Below are positions 31,852 to 42,355 of a stretch of 51,179 bases of DNA, piece by piece (within the stretch, counting starts at the first letter, position 1; every line of letters starts with the position of its first letter). Source of the DNA: Candidatus Altimarinota bacterium (GTDB taxonomy: Bacteria > Patescibacteriota > Gracilibacteria > BD1-5 > UBA6164). The stretch covers positions 1 through 51,179 of the forward strand of contig JAHDGX010000002.1 in the NCBI GenBank assembly GCA_020631575.1, written 5' to 3'. A program made the position numbers and the translations under genes. The notes beneath the pieces are model-generated. The model was not told where the DNA came from. It was given only the letters and a program-made list of their open reading frames with translations, and did not search any database.

Positions 31852-32535
31852 TTATCTATTTCTAAATTTTAGAAATCCGAATCCTAGCATAAGAGCTACA
31901 AATGCAAGAAGTAAATGTTCAGCTCCGGTTTCTGGAAGTCTTGGAGGTTGTGGTACTGATGGTGGAACTTCTCCTGCTCCTGAAGTGTATAGTACACACT
32001 CTCTATGTTGTAGCGTATCAGTAGATGGAGCTCCATCTGCTTCAATGTTATGTACTGCGATATCATATACTATCATCCCAACGTTTCCTCCGGCAGCAAC
32101 TGGGTTATTTGTGAGTTGGTAGGCACTTCCTACTGTAGATTCAATCCATTTTACACTACTACCTGCAGAAAGGACGTTTCAAAGTGACTCATCACTATAT
32201 AAGGCATCTAGATCTGAAGTGTATGTCCAAAAATCTACACTATCGCTTGCTGTAACTTCTGTCCATGAAGCTCCTCCGAGTGATACAATTCTTGGCATTT
32301 CTTGTTCTTCTTTGAATAATACCTGATCTGTTGTTCCATCATTATTCCAGATATCATCAAGAAGTCCTTTATTATCTCCTTGAGATACAGCTCCTCAAGT
32401 AAAACATTGATCACAACTATTTGCAGCGTAAACAGAGTCAGCACTACATGTTACTTCTTCATACGCAGCGTATGTGCTTGTTGTCATATAAGCAAGCATA
32501 ATCCCTGCTGCTATGATTTTTGAAAATGATTTCAT
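31852..32535 (-). CDS. LPETG sortase-type surface protein, 227 aa
   Basis: Signal peptide MKSFSKIIAAGIMLAYMTTS TYA, a 170-residue exported domain with one Cys-rich knot near the start (CSADSVYAANSCDQC), and a complete cell-wall sorting signal at the C-terminus: LPETG, the hydrophobic span LLLAFVALMLGFGFLKF and the charged tail RNR. Family knowledge: sortase cuts between T and G and attaches the protein to the envelope. No sortase gene is visible in this window. It has its own strong promoter (32572-32600) and terminator, so it is monocistronic and probably abundant. Confidence 0.88.
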
Positions 32536-32571
32536 AAACTTAAAGACTTAATAATATATTATAACGAGGAT

Positions 32572-32600
32572 ATATTACGAGAGAGTCGGCTTTCTGTCAA
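32572..32600 (-). promoter_or_regulatory. Strong promoter of the LPETG protein gene
   Basis: Minus strand TTGACA (32600-32595), 17-base spacer, TAATAT (32577-32572); consensus -35 and ideal spacing, about 37 bases before the ATG. One of the best promoter matches in the window. Confidence 0.7.
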
Positions 32601-32633
32601 TAAAAAATGAGCATTCTGGAAAGGGAAGAATAT

Positions 32634-33797
32634 TTACTTTTTTATTATTTTATTTACAAATAATTGTTGAAATATCGCAAAGAGTGTCGATATTCCCCAG
32701 TAGAGTCATACCCCAGCAATCAAAGTAAATGTAAATATTCATACCATAACTGGCATACCATAAAGCATAAATTTATTCATCATTTCTGGATCTGGCATCA
32801 TGGAGCTATAATCGTCAGCTCACTTCTTTTTCTCAAGAACTACATCATTTTTTTCTGGGATTGGTCTTCCTGCAAGAGAGAGTTTCACTTGTATATATTG
32901 AATAAGAGCAACCGTAAGGGCTAACGCGAGTCACGCAAGTCAACCTGATTGCAATAAGTCCATACCGAAAAAATCATAATCTATTTGAGAAATATGAAAA
33001 TCTGAGAGGAAGTTATAAAGATAAAATTCGTTTTTAAGTGATGTAATATTCATAATAATATTATAAATCACAATGAGGATAGGCATTTGAATGATTAAGA
33101 ATCCACATGAACCCATAGGATTTACACCTTCGTCTTTATAAAGCTTCATGAGATCCATACCCATAGCTTGTTGATTTCCTTTATGTTTTTCTTGAAGTTT
33201 CTTAATTTTTGGCTGAATAGCCTGCATCTTTCTTTGTGAAACCATCATCTTGTGTTGTGGAAAAAGCAAGAGAATACGAATGAGTATCGTTATTGCTACT
33301 ATTGCCATGCCTAGAGAGTTTCCAAAAAATGCTATGAGGTAAGAAAGGAGGTTGTATAGTGGAGCATAAAACAGAGCAATAAACACTTTTCCTATAGTTC
33401 CCCTATATTTTACTTCTACTGGCTCAATAAACTGCTTGTCTTCGTAATTAAATGAAAAAACATAGTCTCAAGGTTGAGTGAATAAATCATACTGAGGGGC
33501 AAGAGATAGATTATATGTACCCAAAGCCTCTAACTCAACATCTTCACATATTTCTTTTGGGAGAGATATCTGGTCTCCTGACGATCTGATATCTAGATTC
33601 TCACAGGTATTAAAGCTCATTGTATCTGTAGTAGAATTTTCAATCTGGATATCAATTCCTGCTGGAACCTTATAAGATGATTTAGCAACCTGAAACTGTA
33701 TTCCTGAGAGTGTTTGCTTTTCCTGATTTCCAGAAAAATAAGAAAACAAAAGAAAGAATATTGCCGTAAATAAGAGTATATCTATGTATTTTTTCAT
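32634..33797 (-). CDS. yidC: Membrane protein insertase YidC/OxaA
   Basis: 387 residues. Inserts proteins into the cytoplasmic membrane, alone or with SecYEG. N-terminal membrane helix, a reduced 120-residue extracytoplasmic domain, then the conserved core: NSLGMAIVAITILIRILLLF with the catalytic Arg of the hydrophilic groove, the KMQAIQPKIKKLQEKHKGNQ cytoplasmic loop, and MKLYKDEGVNPMGSCGFLII. The final helices end IFQQLFVNKIIKK. It overlaps rnpA by 16 bases. TGA glycines join the three frames. Confidence 0.95.
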
Positions 33798-34129
33798 AAT
33801 TTTTTATCAAAGAGGTAACGAATTTCATTTTGAATTTTATCCAAATTTTCTGGGAGTCATGTAAGCTTTGTTTGTTTTTTCACGACACATACTACATCTC
33901 AGTAATGCTTATGAATATAGGGCTGTGATACATCATAAAATAACCTTCTGTATGAATTTCTTACTACATTTGTTGGAACTGATTTCCCACCTATAACAAT
34001 AGCAAAACGACTATATCAGAGTTTATTAGGAAACACATTAAAAACAATACTATAAGAAAAAAAAGGTTTTCCTTTATGCAAAACCTTTTTTACTTCACGT
34101 TCCTTTAGCCTGTATTTTTTTGCAAGCAT
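33782..34129 (-). CDS. rnpA: Ribonuclease P protein component
   Basis: 115 residues. Basic protein that assists the RNase P ribozyme in 5'-maturation of tRNA. The RNR signature is present in SVPTNVVRNSYRRLFYD. It reads through TGA glycines (NKLGYSRFAIVIGG; HYGDVVC; LTGLPEN) and a TGA five codons before the TAG stop. That last TGA overlaps the yidC start as ATGA, so the last few residues (GKNT) exist only in the recoded reading. Order rpmH-rnpA-yidC is the classical one. Confidence 0.93.
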
Positions 34130-34141
34130 GAAAATGATTTT

Positions 34142-34384
34142 TTATTTTCTTTTTACGTAATTCCCTTTCCCATCAAAAGGAGATTTTTTAGCAGTACCAC
34201 CAGCGATGATATGCATTTTAGATTTCCCGTTAATTTCTTGGTATCTTTTTGGATAACTTACAGTAAGTGCGTGTCTCCCTTTTCTTCTTCTGTTTTTCAG
34301 TACTTTTCTTCCTGAAGCAGTTGAGCTTCTCTTTAGGAATCCATGTACTCTCAGTCTCTTTCTTTTCTTAAGTTTTCAAAGCAT
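34142..34384 (-). CDS. rpmH: 50S ribosomal protein L34 with C-terminal extension
   Basis: 80 residues; typical L34 is about 45. The L34 core is clear: KRKRLRVHGFLKRSSTASGR and KVLKNRRRKGRHALTVSYPK. It is followed by about 35 extra basic residues (KRYQEINGKSKMHIIAGGTA and KKSPFDGKGNYVKRK) that are not part of the usual family. The second codon after CTT is TGA (MLGKLKKRK). It stands 12 bases before rnpA. The extension may contact rRNA at a reduced ribosome site (inference). Confidence 0.92.
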
Positions 34385-34465
34385 AATCTATGAATATTTT
34401 GAATAAATTTTTGTAAGCCGGTGCATCTTATTGGAAAAAGCATTTTTGTCAAAAAAATATTTTAA

Positions 34466-36526
34466 TTATTGCCAAAATCACTCACACCCTTCTCTAGAAT
34501 TTGAAAATGGTCAATTAAGCCCAATAAATCCTGTCGTTATTGGTGTGTCATTCACAACACCAGAAGAAATGTCATTTCACCATGACGTAATGCTTCCATC
34601 TGGTTTTAATGCATGGTAACTTCATTTCGCAGAATAAATATTAATATATCCTGTATCAGTCGGTTCTCAAAGTCCTCCCATTGTATCACTTCACCAAGAT
34701 GCAATACTTCCATCTGCTTTCATTGCTGCGAATCAATGTTCTTGGGCATAAAACTTAACATATCAGTTATCAGTTGGCTCTCAGTCAGCCTGAGTTCACC
34801 ATGATGAAATAGAACCATCAGCTTTTACTGCCATCATTCCTCAATACGTAGAAAGTGCTTTTACATACCCTCCATCTGTAGGAGCATCATCTCGTAATGT
34901 AGCATTTGCTGAATATATCCATAGGGTTCCATCTGCTCGAATTCCAATAAATCAGAAAAAACCTCATATAAGATCTACGAATGTATCTGTTGGAAACTCA
35001 TCTCAGTAATAATACAGCTGTCACCATATATGAATAGTTCCATCATCTCTTAGAGCTCAAAAGGTATTCCCCGTACCTACTACCTTAGTAAATCATGATC
35101 CATATGAGGTAACGAAATTTCCATTTGGATCTAATATTCTTCCTCCATAAGTCGTGTTTCCCCATACATGAATACTCCCATCAGATTTTAAGGCTCAAAA
35201 GGCTCATCTAAAATTTGAAAATATTTCTACATATCAACTATCCGTAGGAGTGTTCAAATTCCCCCATCATGTATCTCACCACGACACAACTCTACCATCA
35301 GAATTAAGAGCCGTAAAGGCTCTTGCTGTTGCTACTACAGAAGTATAGCCACTATCTGTAGGTCCTCATACTCATCATCTTGCTGGGTCTCACCAGGTAG
35401 TAATAGATCCATCTGACTTCAGAGCTGCAAACGCTCACTGTGTTCATGAAACAGTAATATAACCATTATCTGTTGGGGCTCCTGTGACCTCATTATCCCC
35501 ATCTGATCACCATACTGTCATGGATCCATCTGGCTTAAGAGCAACAAAGTTTGCATATATTGTAAAAAGTTGAACATACCCGTTATCGCTAGGGGCTCCT
35601 ACTCCTCCATAAGTATCACTTCCCCATGATTCTATACTTCCATCTGTTTTTAACCCTGCTAGGGCTCTACTATTTCCATATGCATTATTTGCTGCAGATT
35701 CTATTGTATAATACGCATTTGAATCACCACAACTATACTGACCTATTGTTAAAGGTAGACTTGGTAGTGTAGGTCAATTATTTTGTATCCCTCATGGACA
35801 TCTCCCATCCTTATTTACATCGAAACACTGAAAAGCGTTATCTACCACTCTCCATCATTTTCATTTTCTCACTATAAGATCTCATAACTCAGAAAATGTA
35901 GCTCAAGTTCCCGTAACGTAATCTTCTCATGATAAATAAGAGGAGAGAACATAAGTATTTCCTATATCTGTAAGCTCAAGAGTATTTGAAGTAAACGCTA
36001 AATCTTCAAGTGGTAGATTTGTAGCTTGCTGGGTCATAATACCTAAAGATGTCCCAAATGTCCGAGGATACCTATCTTGATTATCTGAATGTACTGAAGG
36101 AAGCAGAGCTAGGCTACTCATTTCTTCTTCCATGAATGCCATAAACTGAAAGGTTTTTTTATTAGATCATAAAAAATAACTATAGTACGTATCATCTTTC
36201 GGGTCCTTAGTATTTTCATCCATTCATATAGTTTCTAGTACATCTTTTCCTATTTTTCCCTGAAATCATACGATTACTCAACTTGAAGTGATAGTAATAC
36301 TGTTATCTGGGAGAGGAAGTTTCTTTGAAGTTGCATATTGTTGAAAGGTTTCAACTGCCTTAGTGAGAGTTGCTATTCTTTTTGTATCCCTCGCTCACAC
36401 AAGATATCAGGTATAAGAAACAAAACCAATTGTTGAGATAATTCCAACAATTGTGATAACAACGATAAGCTCTACAAGTGTAAAAGCTCATTTTTTAGAA
36501 CCGTGAAAACGAAGAATATTATGCAT
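34466..36526 (-). CDS. Type IV pilin-like N-terminus fused to a ten-repeat RCC1-like propeller, 686 aa
   Basis: The N-terminus is a class III signal peptide: KKGAFTLVELIVVITIVGII, with processing between G and A and Glu at +5, the mark of type IV pilins and pseudopilins. The crucial -1 Gly is encoded by TGA. After a pilin-like region of about 230 residues come ten repeats of the form ALKPDGSIxxWG....G.PTDNGYV (residues about 280-670), resembling RCC1/BNR beta-propeller blades. A surface pilus tip adhesin or minor pilin carrying a binding propeller is the natural reading, but this is inferred. Preceded immediately by a terminator hairpin; no pilus assembly genes in the window. Confidence 0.85.
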
Positions 36527-36570
36527 AAAAAAACCTTATAAATAAATCTGCTTATTTATAAGGTTTTTTT
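36527..36570 (-). terminator. Terminator hairpin of pyrH abutting the pilin-propeller start codon
   Basis: A perfect 19-bp stem (AAAAAAACCTTATAAATAA with its complement; 6-base loop) whose T7 tract on the minus strand ends right at the ATG at 36526. It should end transcripts coming from pyrH. Because no space is left for a normal leader, the next gene is either read by read-through, started inside the hairpin, or translated from a leaderless message. Confidence 0.8.
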
Positions 36571-36616
36571 AATAATATCATATTCTTTCTATATTGACTT
36601 TAGCTCTGTGTTTTGT

Positions 36617-37309
36617 TTATACTATCTTTGTTCCAAGCCCAGAACCCATAAGTAAATCAATAATATTTTGAGTATCTCACAATTTTGTAACAAAAATCGG
36701 CAGATTATTATCCCTTGCCATGATAATCGCTGTCTGATCTAATACTTTTAAGTTTTGAGAGATAAAGTCGTTGTAGTGTAATGTATCATATCTTTGAGCA
36801 TCCGGATGTACTTTCGGATCGCTATCATATACTCCATCCACTTGCGTGAGTTTGATCATCACGTCACAGTGAAGCTCTAAGGCCCTGAGTACCCCTGTAG
36901 TATCTGTTGTAAAAAATGGAGTTCCTCAACCTGAGCTTGCAATGACTATTTTATCTTCTTCTATGTAATTTCTTGCCCTCATTGCAGAATATTTTTCTAA
37001 AAACTCAACATGTAGCGCATCCATAACTACAGCCTGTATACTAAGCTTTGCAAGAAAATTTTTGAGCGTCACGGCATTAAAGACCGTAGAAAGCATACTC
37101 ATATTATGAGAATCTGCCGCATCTACTCATGATGCAATAAGCTTTGATCCTCTATAAATATTTCCTCCACCTAATACGATAACAAGCTCGTATCACTGAG
37201 CTTTAATATCTTGGATCATTTTCGCAACTGCCTGAGCTTTTTCTGGATGTATAGACTGTCCATCCTGACTCAGTGACTCACCTGAAATTTTTAAAAGTAC
37301 TCTTTTCAT
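36617..37309 (-). CDS. pyrH: Uridylate kinase (UMP kinase)
   Basis: 230 residues, amino acid kinase fold. Phosphorylates UMP to UDP. MKRVLLKISGESLSQDG, VLGGGNIYRG, TTDTTGVLRALEL and TQVDGVYDSDPKVHPDAQRY are the family motifs. TGA glycines occur in KAQGYELV, IASGVDAAD, SSGGGTPFF and VTKLGDT. It follows the lipoprotein gene by 7 bases and ends before the hairpin at 36527-36570. Confidence 0.95.
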
Positions 37310-37316
37310 ATATCTT

Positions 37317-38297
37317 TTACGAATTAACTATATCCTTCATGAGATCATCTACAATCTCAAGAGATGGAAATTCTCTCTCTTTCAGCTCCTGATTTTTATC
37401 AGAAATATTTTCACTTGTTACATCTACCCCTGTCTCAAGCTCATATATACCATAAAACCCATGAGTGAAATCTACATAGTGTCTCTCGTATACATACTTC
37501 TCACCATCAAGACGTATCACATTAAACTTAATTCATTTCTCTTTTACGATATCTCTACATGTATTCCAATAATACCATACATTCATTCTTTCTCACAAAT
37601 AATCTGTCAAAGTCTCACAGCTAATTTCTGGAAGAATCTCTTTTTTTACTTCAAAGCCTTTAATTTGCGTATAGGTGAAACTCTCTTCTCAGAGCATAAG
37701 AGGTTCTCCGTACTTGGACGAAGTAGGGAGGTCTATAGAAATCGTGTTATCTTCTGGTCCAACAAGTGTTGACTCGCTTCCAATTGTTTCTTTATTATTT
37801 TCGTCTAACACATTCAACACAATCTTTGTTTCTGAAATTTCTTTCCCAGCCCAAGCTCTAAATATATATTCGTTTTGACCAAAATCTAAGACCTGATTTT
37901 TTGATGAAGCAATATATTTAAATGTAGTATCTCCCGACTTAAATGCCTGGAGAGTATAATCATCATCTGGATATTTCGATGTTGGATTTGTAAATAAAAC
38001 CTGTATTTTATCTACCTGAATATTCGTAGTTCCGGAAATAATCACTTCTCCACTCGTAAGCTCCCTCTCAGAAATACTATCAAAAACGAGGTACGCTAAA
38101 GTATCTTGCGGCATAATTTGGATAAGAGAATTTGATTGCTGAGATTTTTTGTCTTCCGAAGCATCAGGCTGCGTGTCGTCTTGCTGAGAAACAGTATCTC
38201 CTAGAAGATCTTTTTTCGCTGCATCTATTTCTCCTCTGGATTGACCACATGAAGTAAGAACAAGGGTAAGGAGCATGATTCATAATATTTTTTTCAT
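37317..38297 (-). CDS. Lipoprotein of unknown function, 326 aa
   Basis: MKKILGIMLLTLVLTSCGQS has a lipobox (LTSC) and an anchor Cys17. The mature chain starts with a Gln/Ser/Asp-rich linker, then a beta-rich domain (VIISGTTNIQVDKIQVLFTN; YIFRAWAGKEISETKIVLNV) resembling an Ig-like exposed fold, and a C-terminal region (FTYTQIKGFEVKKEILPEIS and CETLTDYLGERMYVWYYWN). No family recognised. Seven bases upstream of pyrH, so the two are probably co-transcribed, with no obvious functional link. Confidence 0.8.
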
Positions 38298-38355
38298 AAT
38301 AATATATTTATGAAATACGTACTCATATTATAAGTAGAGCAAATCTAAAAGCAAA

Positions 38356-38388
38356 GAAAAAGCAGGGATGATATTTTCCCTGCTTTAT
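38356..38388 (-). terminator. Terminator of the RNase J gene
   Basis: AAAGCAGGGA and TCCCTGCTTT form a 10-bp stem around an 8-base loop; T-rich on the minus strand after the stem. Starts 6 bases past the RNase J stop. Confidence 0.8.
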
Positions 38389-38393
38389 TCTGG

Positions 38394-40397
38394 TTATACT
38401 TCCGTTACGATTGGAATAATCATTGGTTGTCTATCTATTCTCTTGAGAAGAAAATTTTCCATATCTGTTCTAATAATCTTTAAAAGATCCTTTTCCTCCA
38501 TATCTGGAACATCTTTTATAGTATTTTCATATGTTTCTCTCGCTTTTTTGATAATGATTCTATGTATATAGCGAACTTCTTCTACATAAACAAGCCCTCT
38601 TGTTTCAAGCTTCACATGACCAATAATTGCTTTTGATTTTTTATCGACCTTGTACTGCAGTACCATCACTCCAGAGTTCATCATTTGTTCTCTCGCTTGG
38701 AGTACATGTGATCCCATAAGTCCCATACCATTACCATCTACAAGATATTCTTGAAGTGGCACTTTGATCTTTGATCGAAATACTGAGCCATTTGGAGCAA
38801 AATCTATAATATTCCCATTATCGAGAAGGAGAACATTTGATTGCTTTACACCTACTGACATCGCAGTTTCCGCGTGACGAGTTCTGAAGTACAAATCACC
38901 ATATATTGGCATAAAATACTTTGGCTTGAAGAGTCTTACGAAGATCTTTTGTTCTTCTTGATACCCATGACCCGAAGTATGTACTGGCCTGTCAGACTTT
39001 GTAATAATCTTTACTCCATACTTGATAAGTTTATTAATTACAAGACTTACTGATCTCTCATTTCCAGGAACAACAGAGCTTGAAAACACGACCGTATCAC
39101 CAGCTTGAATCGTAATTGATGGATGTTTTCCTTCTGACATTCGAGAAAGAGCAGAGTATTCTTCTCCCTGCGATCCTGTTGTTATGATGATTTGTTTCTC
39201 AGCTGGTACTCCATTTGTGTTTTTTGGAGTGAGCTTTTTAATAGTTCCAGGTTTTGTTTTCACATATCCGAGTTTTTGAGCGATAGCTACATTTTCAGTC
39301 ATAGATCGACCTGAAAGATAGATATATTTATCATATTTTTCTGCTGTATCTACGAGCTGCTGAACTCTTGATATCCAAGAGGAAAATGCTGCAATAATAA
39401 GTCTTCCACCGGTATGCTCTGAAACTATTTTTTCAAGCTCATCACCAACTTCTTTCTCGCTCATCGAAAATCCCTTTGTGGTAGATCCTGTAGAATCAGA
39501 AAGAAGCATAGTAATACCTCTATTTCAAATTTCTTCATACCTCTCAAAATCAGCAGGAGCATCAAGTCTTGGAGTATGGTCAATCTTAAAATCTCACGTA
39601 TGTACAAATTTCGCTCCACCTGGAGTTTCTATGTATAAACCAGCACAATCTGGAATAGAGTGATTTACTGAGAAAAATTCAACATCAAATTGCCCTATTT
39701 TTGTTTTATTTTCTACGGAGGCATCAATCTCTACAAATGTCGCATGTGGCATAAGCCCAGCCTCTGAGATAGCTTTTTTAATAAGTCAAATGGTAAGTTT
39801 AGTACCGTATAAAGTTGGCATATCAAGAACTGGAAGCACATCTTTGAGACATCCAATATGATCCAAATGCGCGTGGGTAATCAAAAACCCTTTAATGTTT
39901 TTTGTATATTTTTTGAGAAATGATACATCAGGCACACTATAATCAGCCCCATACATATCTGGCTCAGCAAACTGTATTCCACAATCAATGAGGATAATAT
40001 CATCTCAGTATTGTACCATAGACATATTTTTTGCCCCTATTTCATTATTTCAACCAATAGGAATATATCTCGTATATCCTTCTCTTAGTGCTGGAAGGAA
40101 AAACTTCGTATCTGGAAAATCTAAAGTTCTTTTTCCATACTTATGAGTTTTCCTATCTGCTGAGGAAGAACTTCACTGTGTCTTTTGTCATGTTTGACGT
40201 CTTGCCTGGTTTTGTCACTGAGACATTTTTGAAGCTCTTTGCGTATCACGAGAAGGTACATGAGCAGATTTTTTCTGCGCTGATGGCTTTTTTGCTTCAT
40301 CTTTTTTTTCTACTTTCGGCTCTGGTTTATGTGATCAAGCCGAAGTAGGGTTAATATCGCGAACCTCCATATCGAGTTCGTCTAAGAAATCTTTCAT
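38394..40397 (-). CDS. rnj: Ribonuclease J
   Basis: 667 residues. Metallo-beta-lactamase/beta-CASP nuclease with 5'-exonuclease and endonuclease activity, central to mRNA decay and rRNA maturation. About 95 basic, disordered N-terminal residues precede the core. Metal site motif HAHLDH at 175-180 (family HxHxDH), HTGDFK with TGA for its Gly, and LLSDSTGS. The beta-CASP domain follows (LIIAAFSSWISRVQQLVDTA), with ITTGSQGE, PVHTSGHGYQEEQ and the C-terminal RNase J domain. It has its own promoter-like sequence at 40436-40465. Confidence 0.95.
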
Positions 40398-40435
40398 GTA
40401 TAATAGTTATACAAATAAAATATATTGAAAACTTT

Positions 40436-40465
40436 TTTATAGTCAGTTAGAATAGAATTCTGCAA
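40436..40465 (-). promoter_or_regulatory. Candidate RNase J promoter
   Basis: Minus strand TTGCAG (40465-40460), 18-base spacer, TATAAA (40441-40436), about 40 bases before the ATG. The remaining part of the 40398-40631 gap shows no gene on either strand even with UGA as Gly. Confidence 0.45.
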
Positions 40466-40631
40466 GAAAACTAACACTACAACTTATAAAGTTTAGAAGT
40501 CATCCATAGTCTCTTTTAGAAACAACTATGAGCATAAAAATGCATATAACTTAATAGACTCTACAAATTACTCTCGGAAAATATTGAAATTCTCGACATG
40601 CTAATATGCCTTTTCTTATAATATATCATTA

Positions 40632-41540
40632 TTATATATCATCCTGTAGGTATTGCAAAAAGTTTTTTACGTCTACTGGTATTTTTGTGATATCCCAGTA
40701 ATAATTCTCTATAAGCTCAGTAGAATAGTCTTGTCATGTAAACTGATTTTTTTGAAAAACATAGTCTCACATAAAATTATACTTTTGCTTGAGCCTGAGG
40801 CTTCCTTGTGTCTTCTTTCTAAAGTCCTCGTTGTGTAGTACATAGTATAGATATGTTTCTGCAAAGTCTTCATACTGGTTCGTCATCGCGTAACCTGATA
40901 CAAAATCAGCCTGTACACTTCAAGGAGCGATCGTAGTAACGGAGTCCCAAGATATACCATAAAATTTACTACTTATATCTCAAAAAGCATTCCCAGGAAG
41001 AGAATAAATATCATAGTAATGAGCGAACTCATGAATGAGCACAGAGAGAAACTCACTATCCGTAAGTTTTTCAACACCATACATATGTATGTTTCATCAT
41101 TTCATCCTTCCTCTAGTCTCATGTGAGTTTCTATATAAATACACTCACAGATTTTGTATATGGGAAAGAATATCTTTTTTATAAAGAAACACCTCAACTA
41201 TTGGAACGTATGAGTATTCTATACTCTCTCTGAGTTTTGTTGGAATATACCTGAGAGATACTTTTCTTTTTTGGGCTCGAGAATACTTCTGACTGTATGA
41301 CTCATAGATAAGTTTTTTTATAGCAGCATCAACATCGTCTTGGGTTGTTCCAGTAAAACTTGCAAACTCCTCCTCTCCCGCAGGAAAACTATGAGAGTGT
41401 CAGTGTCACGAAAGTGTTGGTTCTAGATATTGTTCCTGATAATATGTGTCAGGAAAAAAAATCTCCTTTCACACAAAAAGTAAAAGTGTAAAAAGGAGGG
41501 TATAGGTCGTGACCAATAATATTTTACGTGATTTTCCCAT
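40632..41540 (-). CDS. Membrane-anchored zinc metallopeptidase (HExxH), 302 aa
   Basis: One N-terminal membrane helix (about residues 7-23, ILLVTTYTLLFTLLLFV), so the catalytic domain likely faces outward. HEFAHYYD at 170-177 is a gluzincin zinc motif (His170, His174, catalytic Glu171), and EDFAETYLYY at 224-233 supplies the third ligand and resembles the downstream motif of M90/MtfA-like enzymes. A His-rich patch (GHGHSH) follows the anchor. It is the last gene of the four-pilin operon, 9 bases after the preceding gene, so it may process or release the small membrane proteins (inference). Start ATG at 41540. Confidence 0.85.
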
Positions 41541-41549
41541 ACATATAGA

Positions 41550-41963
41550 TTATCAGCCTATGGAGAACATAACTTCTATAACGATTCTCACAATTCAAGA
41601 AGCTAATAAAAGTCCTAAAAACCCTAGCATCGACCACTTTACAATATCTTTTCATTTTTTAATTTTTTCATCTTCTCATACTGATATAGTCATCATGAGA
41701 GCACCATACACTATCGCTCATACTGCAAGAAGCCCCAGAAGCATAGAGAGTTGATTTGTCCAATATACCACTTTATTTTTTACCCCTCACTCTATAAGAC
41801 CATCTCAAGGATTCACAAGTGTAGAGTCTCATAAGCAGCCATCAAGTTCATAACCAATATCTCATCCATTATATTCACAATCTGCATGAATATGAGGACT
41901 GAAAATACTCAAAATACTTACTAAGACAGTAAGACTTACAAGAAGTGAAAATATTTTTTTCAT
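41550..41963 (-). CDS. VirB2/TrbC-like two-helix membrane protein, 137 aa (fourth in operon)
   Basis: Signal peptide MKKIFSLLVSLTVLVSILSI..HA, a short Cys-containing exported loop (ADCEYNGGDIGYELDGCLGD), and two membrane helices separated by the cytoplasmic loop SVGEDEKIKKGKDIVKW. This layout (helix, G-E-D/E-E-K-x-K-K-x-K loop, helix) is the mark of VirB2/TrbC pilins and their CPR relatives. It ends SIGG, with TGA just before TAA. Follows the previous member by 8 bases. Confidence 0.78.
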
Positions 41964-41971
41964 GATAAAAT

Positions 41972-42355
41972 TTATAATATATTAATTCCTGCAATAAATC
42001 GTACAAGAGCCCAAGCTGCAGCTACTGCAAATATCCCAATCGCTGCATAAATAAAACTGTTAAATGCTTTTTTGAGTTCTTCTGGATTTCAGCGAGCCAT
42101 AAGAAGTCTTCATCAGATGTATATGAACATACCAATAGCAAGAAGTGCCATAAGATTAAATATACTATCTTTTATAAATTCTAATATTACGTCGAGAAGT
42201 CTCTCTTCTGTTTCTCATGAAGTGATAACGCTCGTAGATCCAGCAGGAGTGATCTGACTTTTAAGGTCTTCTGATGATCTTGGGTCGAGGGCTTGAGTGA
42301 TGTTACTCAGGCTCATGTAGAGAGCTGTAATAGTTACGAAAATACATGCTTTCAT
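41972..42355 (-). CDS. VirB2/TrbC-like two-helix membrane protein, 127 aa (third in operon)
   Basis: Signal peptide MKACIFVTITALYMSLSNIT QA, a Ser/Thr-rich exported stretch, helix FNLMALLAIGMFIYIGGRLL, loop MARGNPEELKKAFNSF, helix IYAAIGIFAVAAAWALVRFI. The basic loop between helices is the same as in its neighbours although the overall sequence has diverged. Its ATG overlaps the stop of the previous gene by one base (TAATG), so translation is coupled. Confidence 0.78.

Noticed and set aside
22349..32535. A mobile element explaining the surface-protein block
   Set aside because: No transposase, integrase, terminal inverted repeats or att-like duplication seen; the genes use UGA=Gly like the core genes.
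40398..40631. A possible small gene or RNA in the gap upstream of RNase J
   Set aside because: No reading frame of useful length on either strand even with UGA as Gly, and no clear RNA fold; only a promoter-like sequence is kept.
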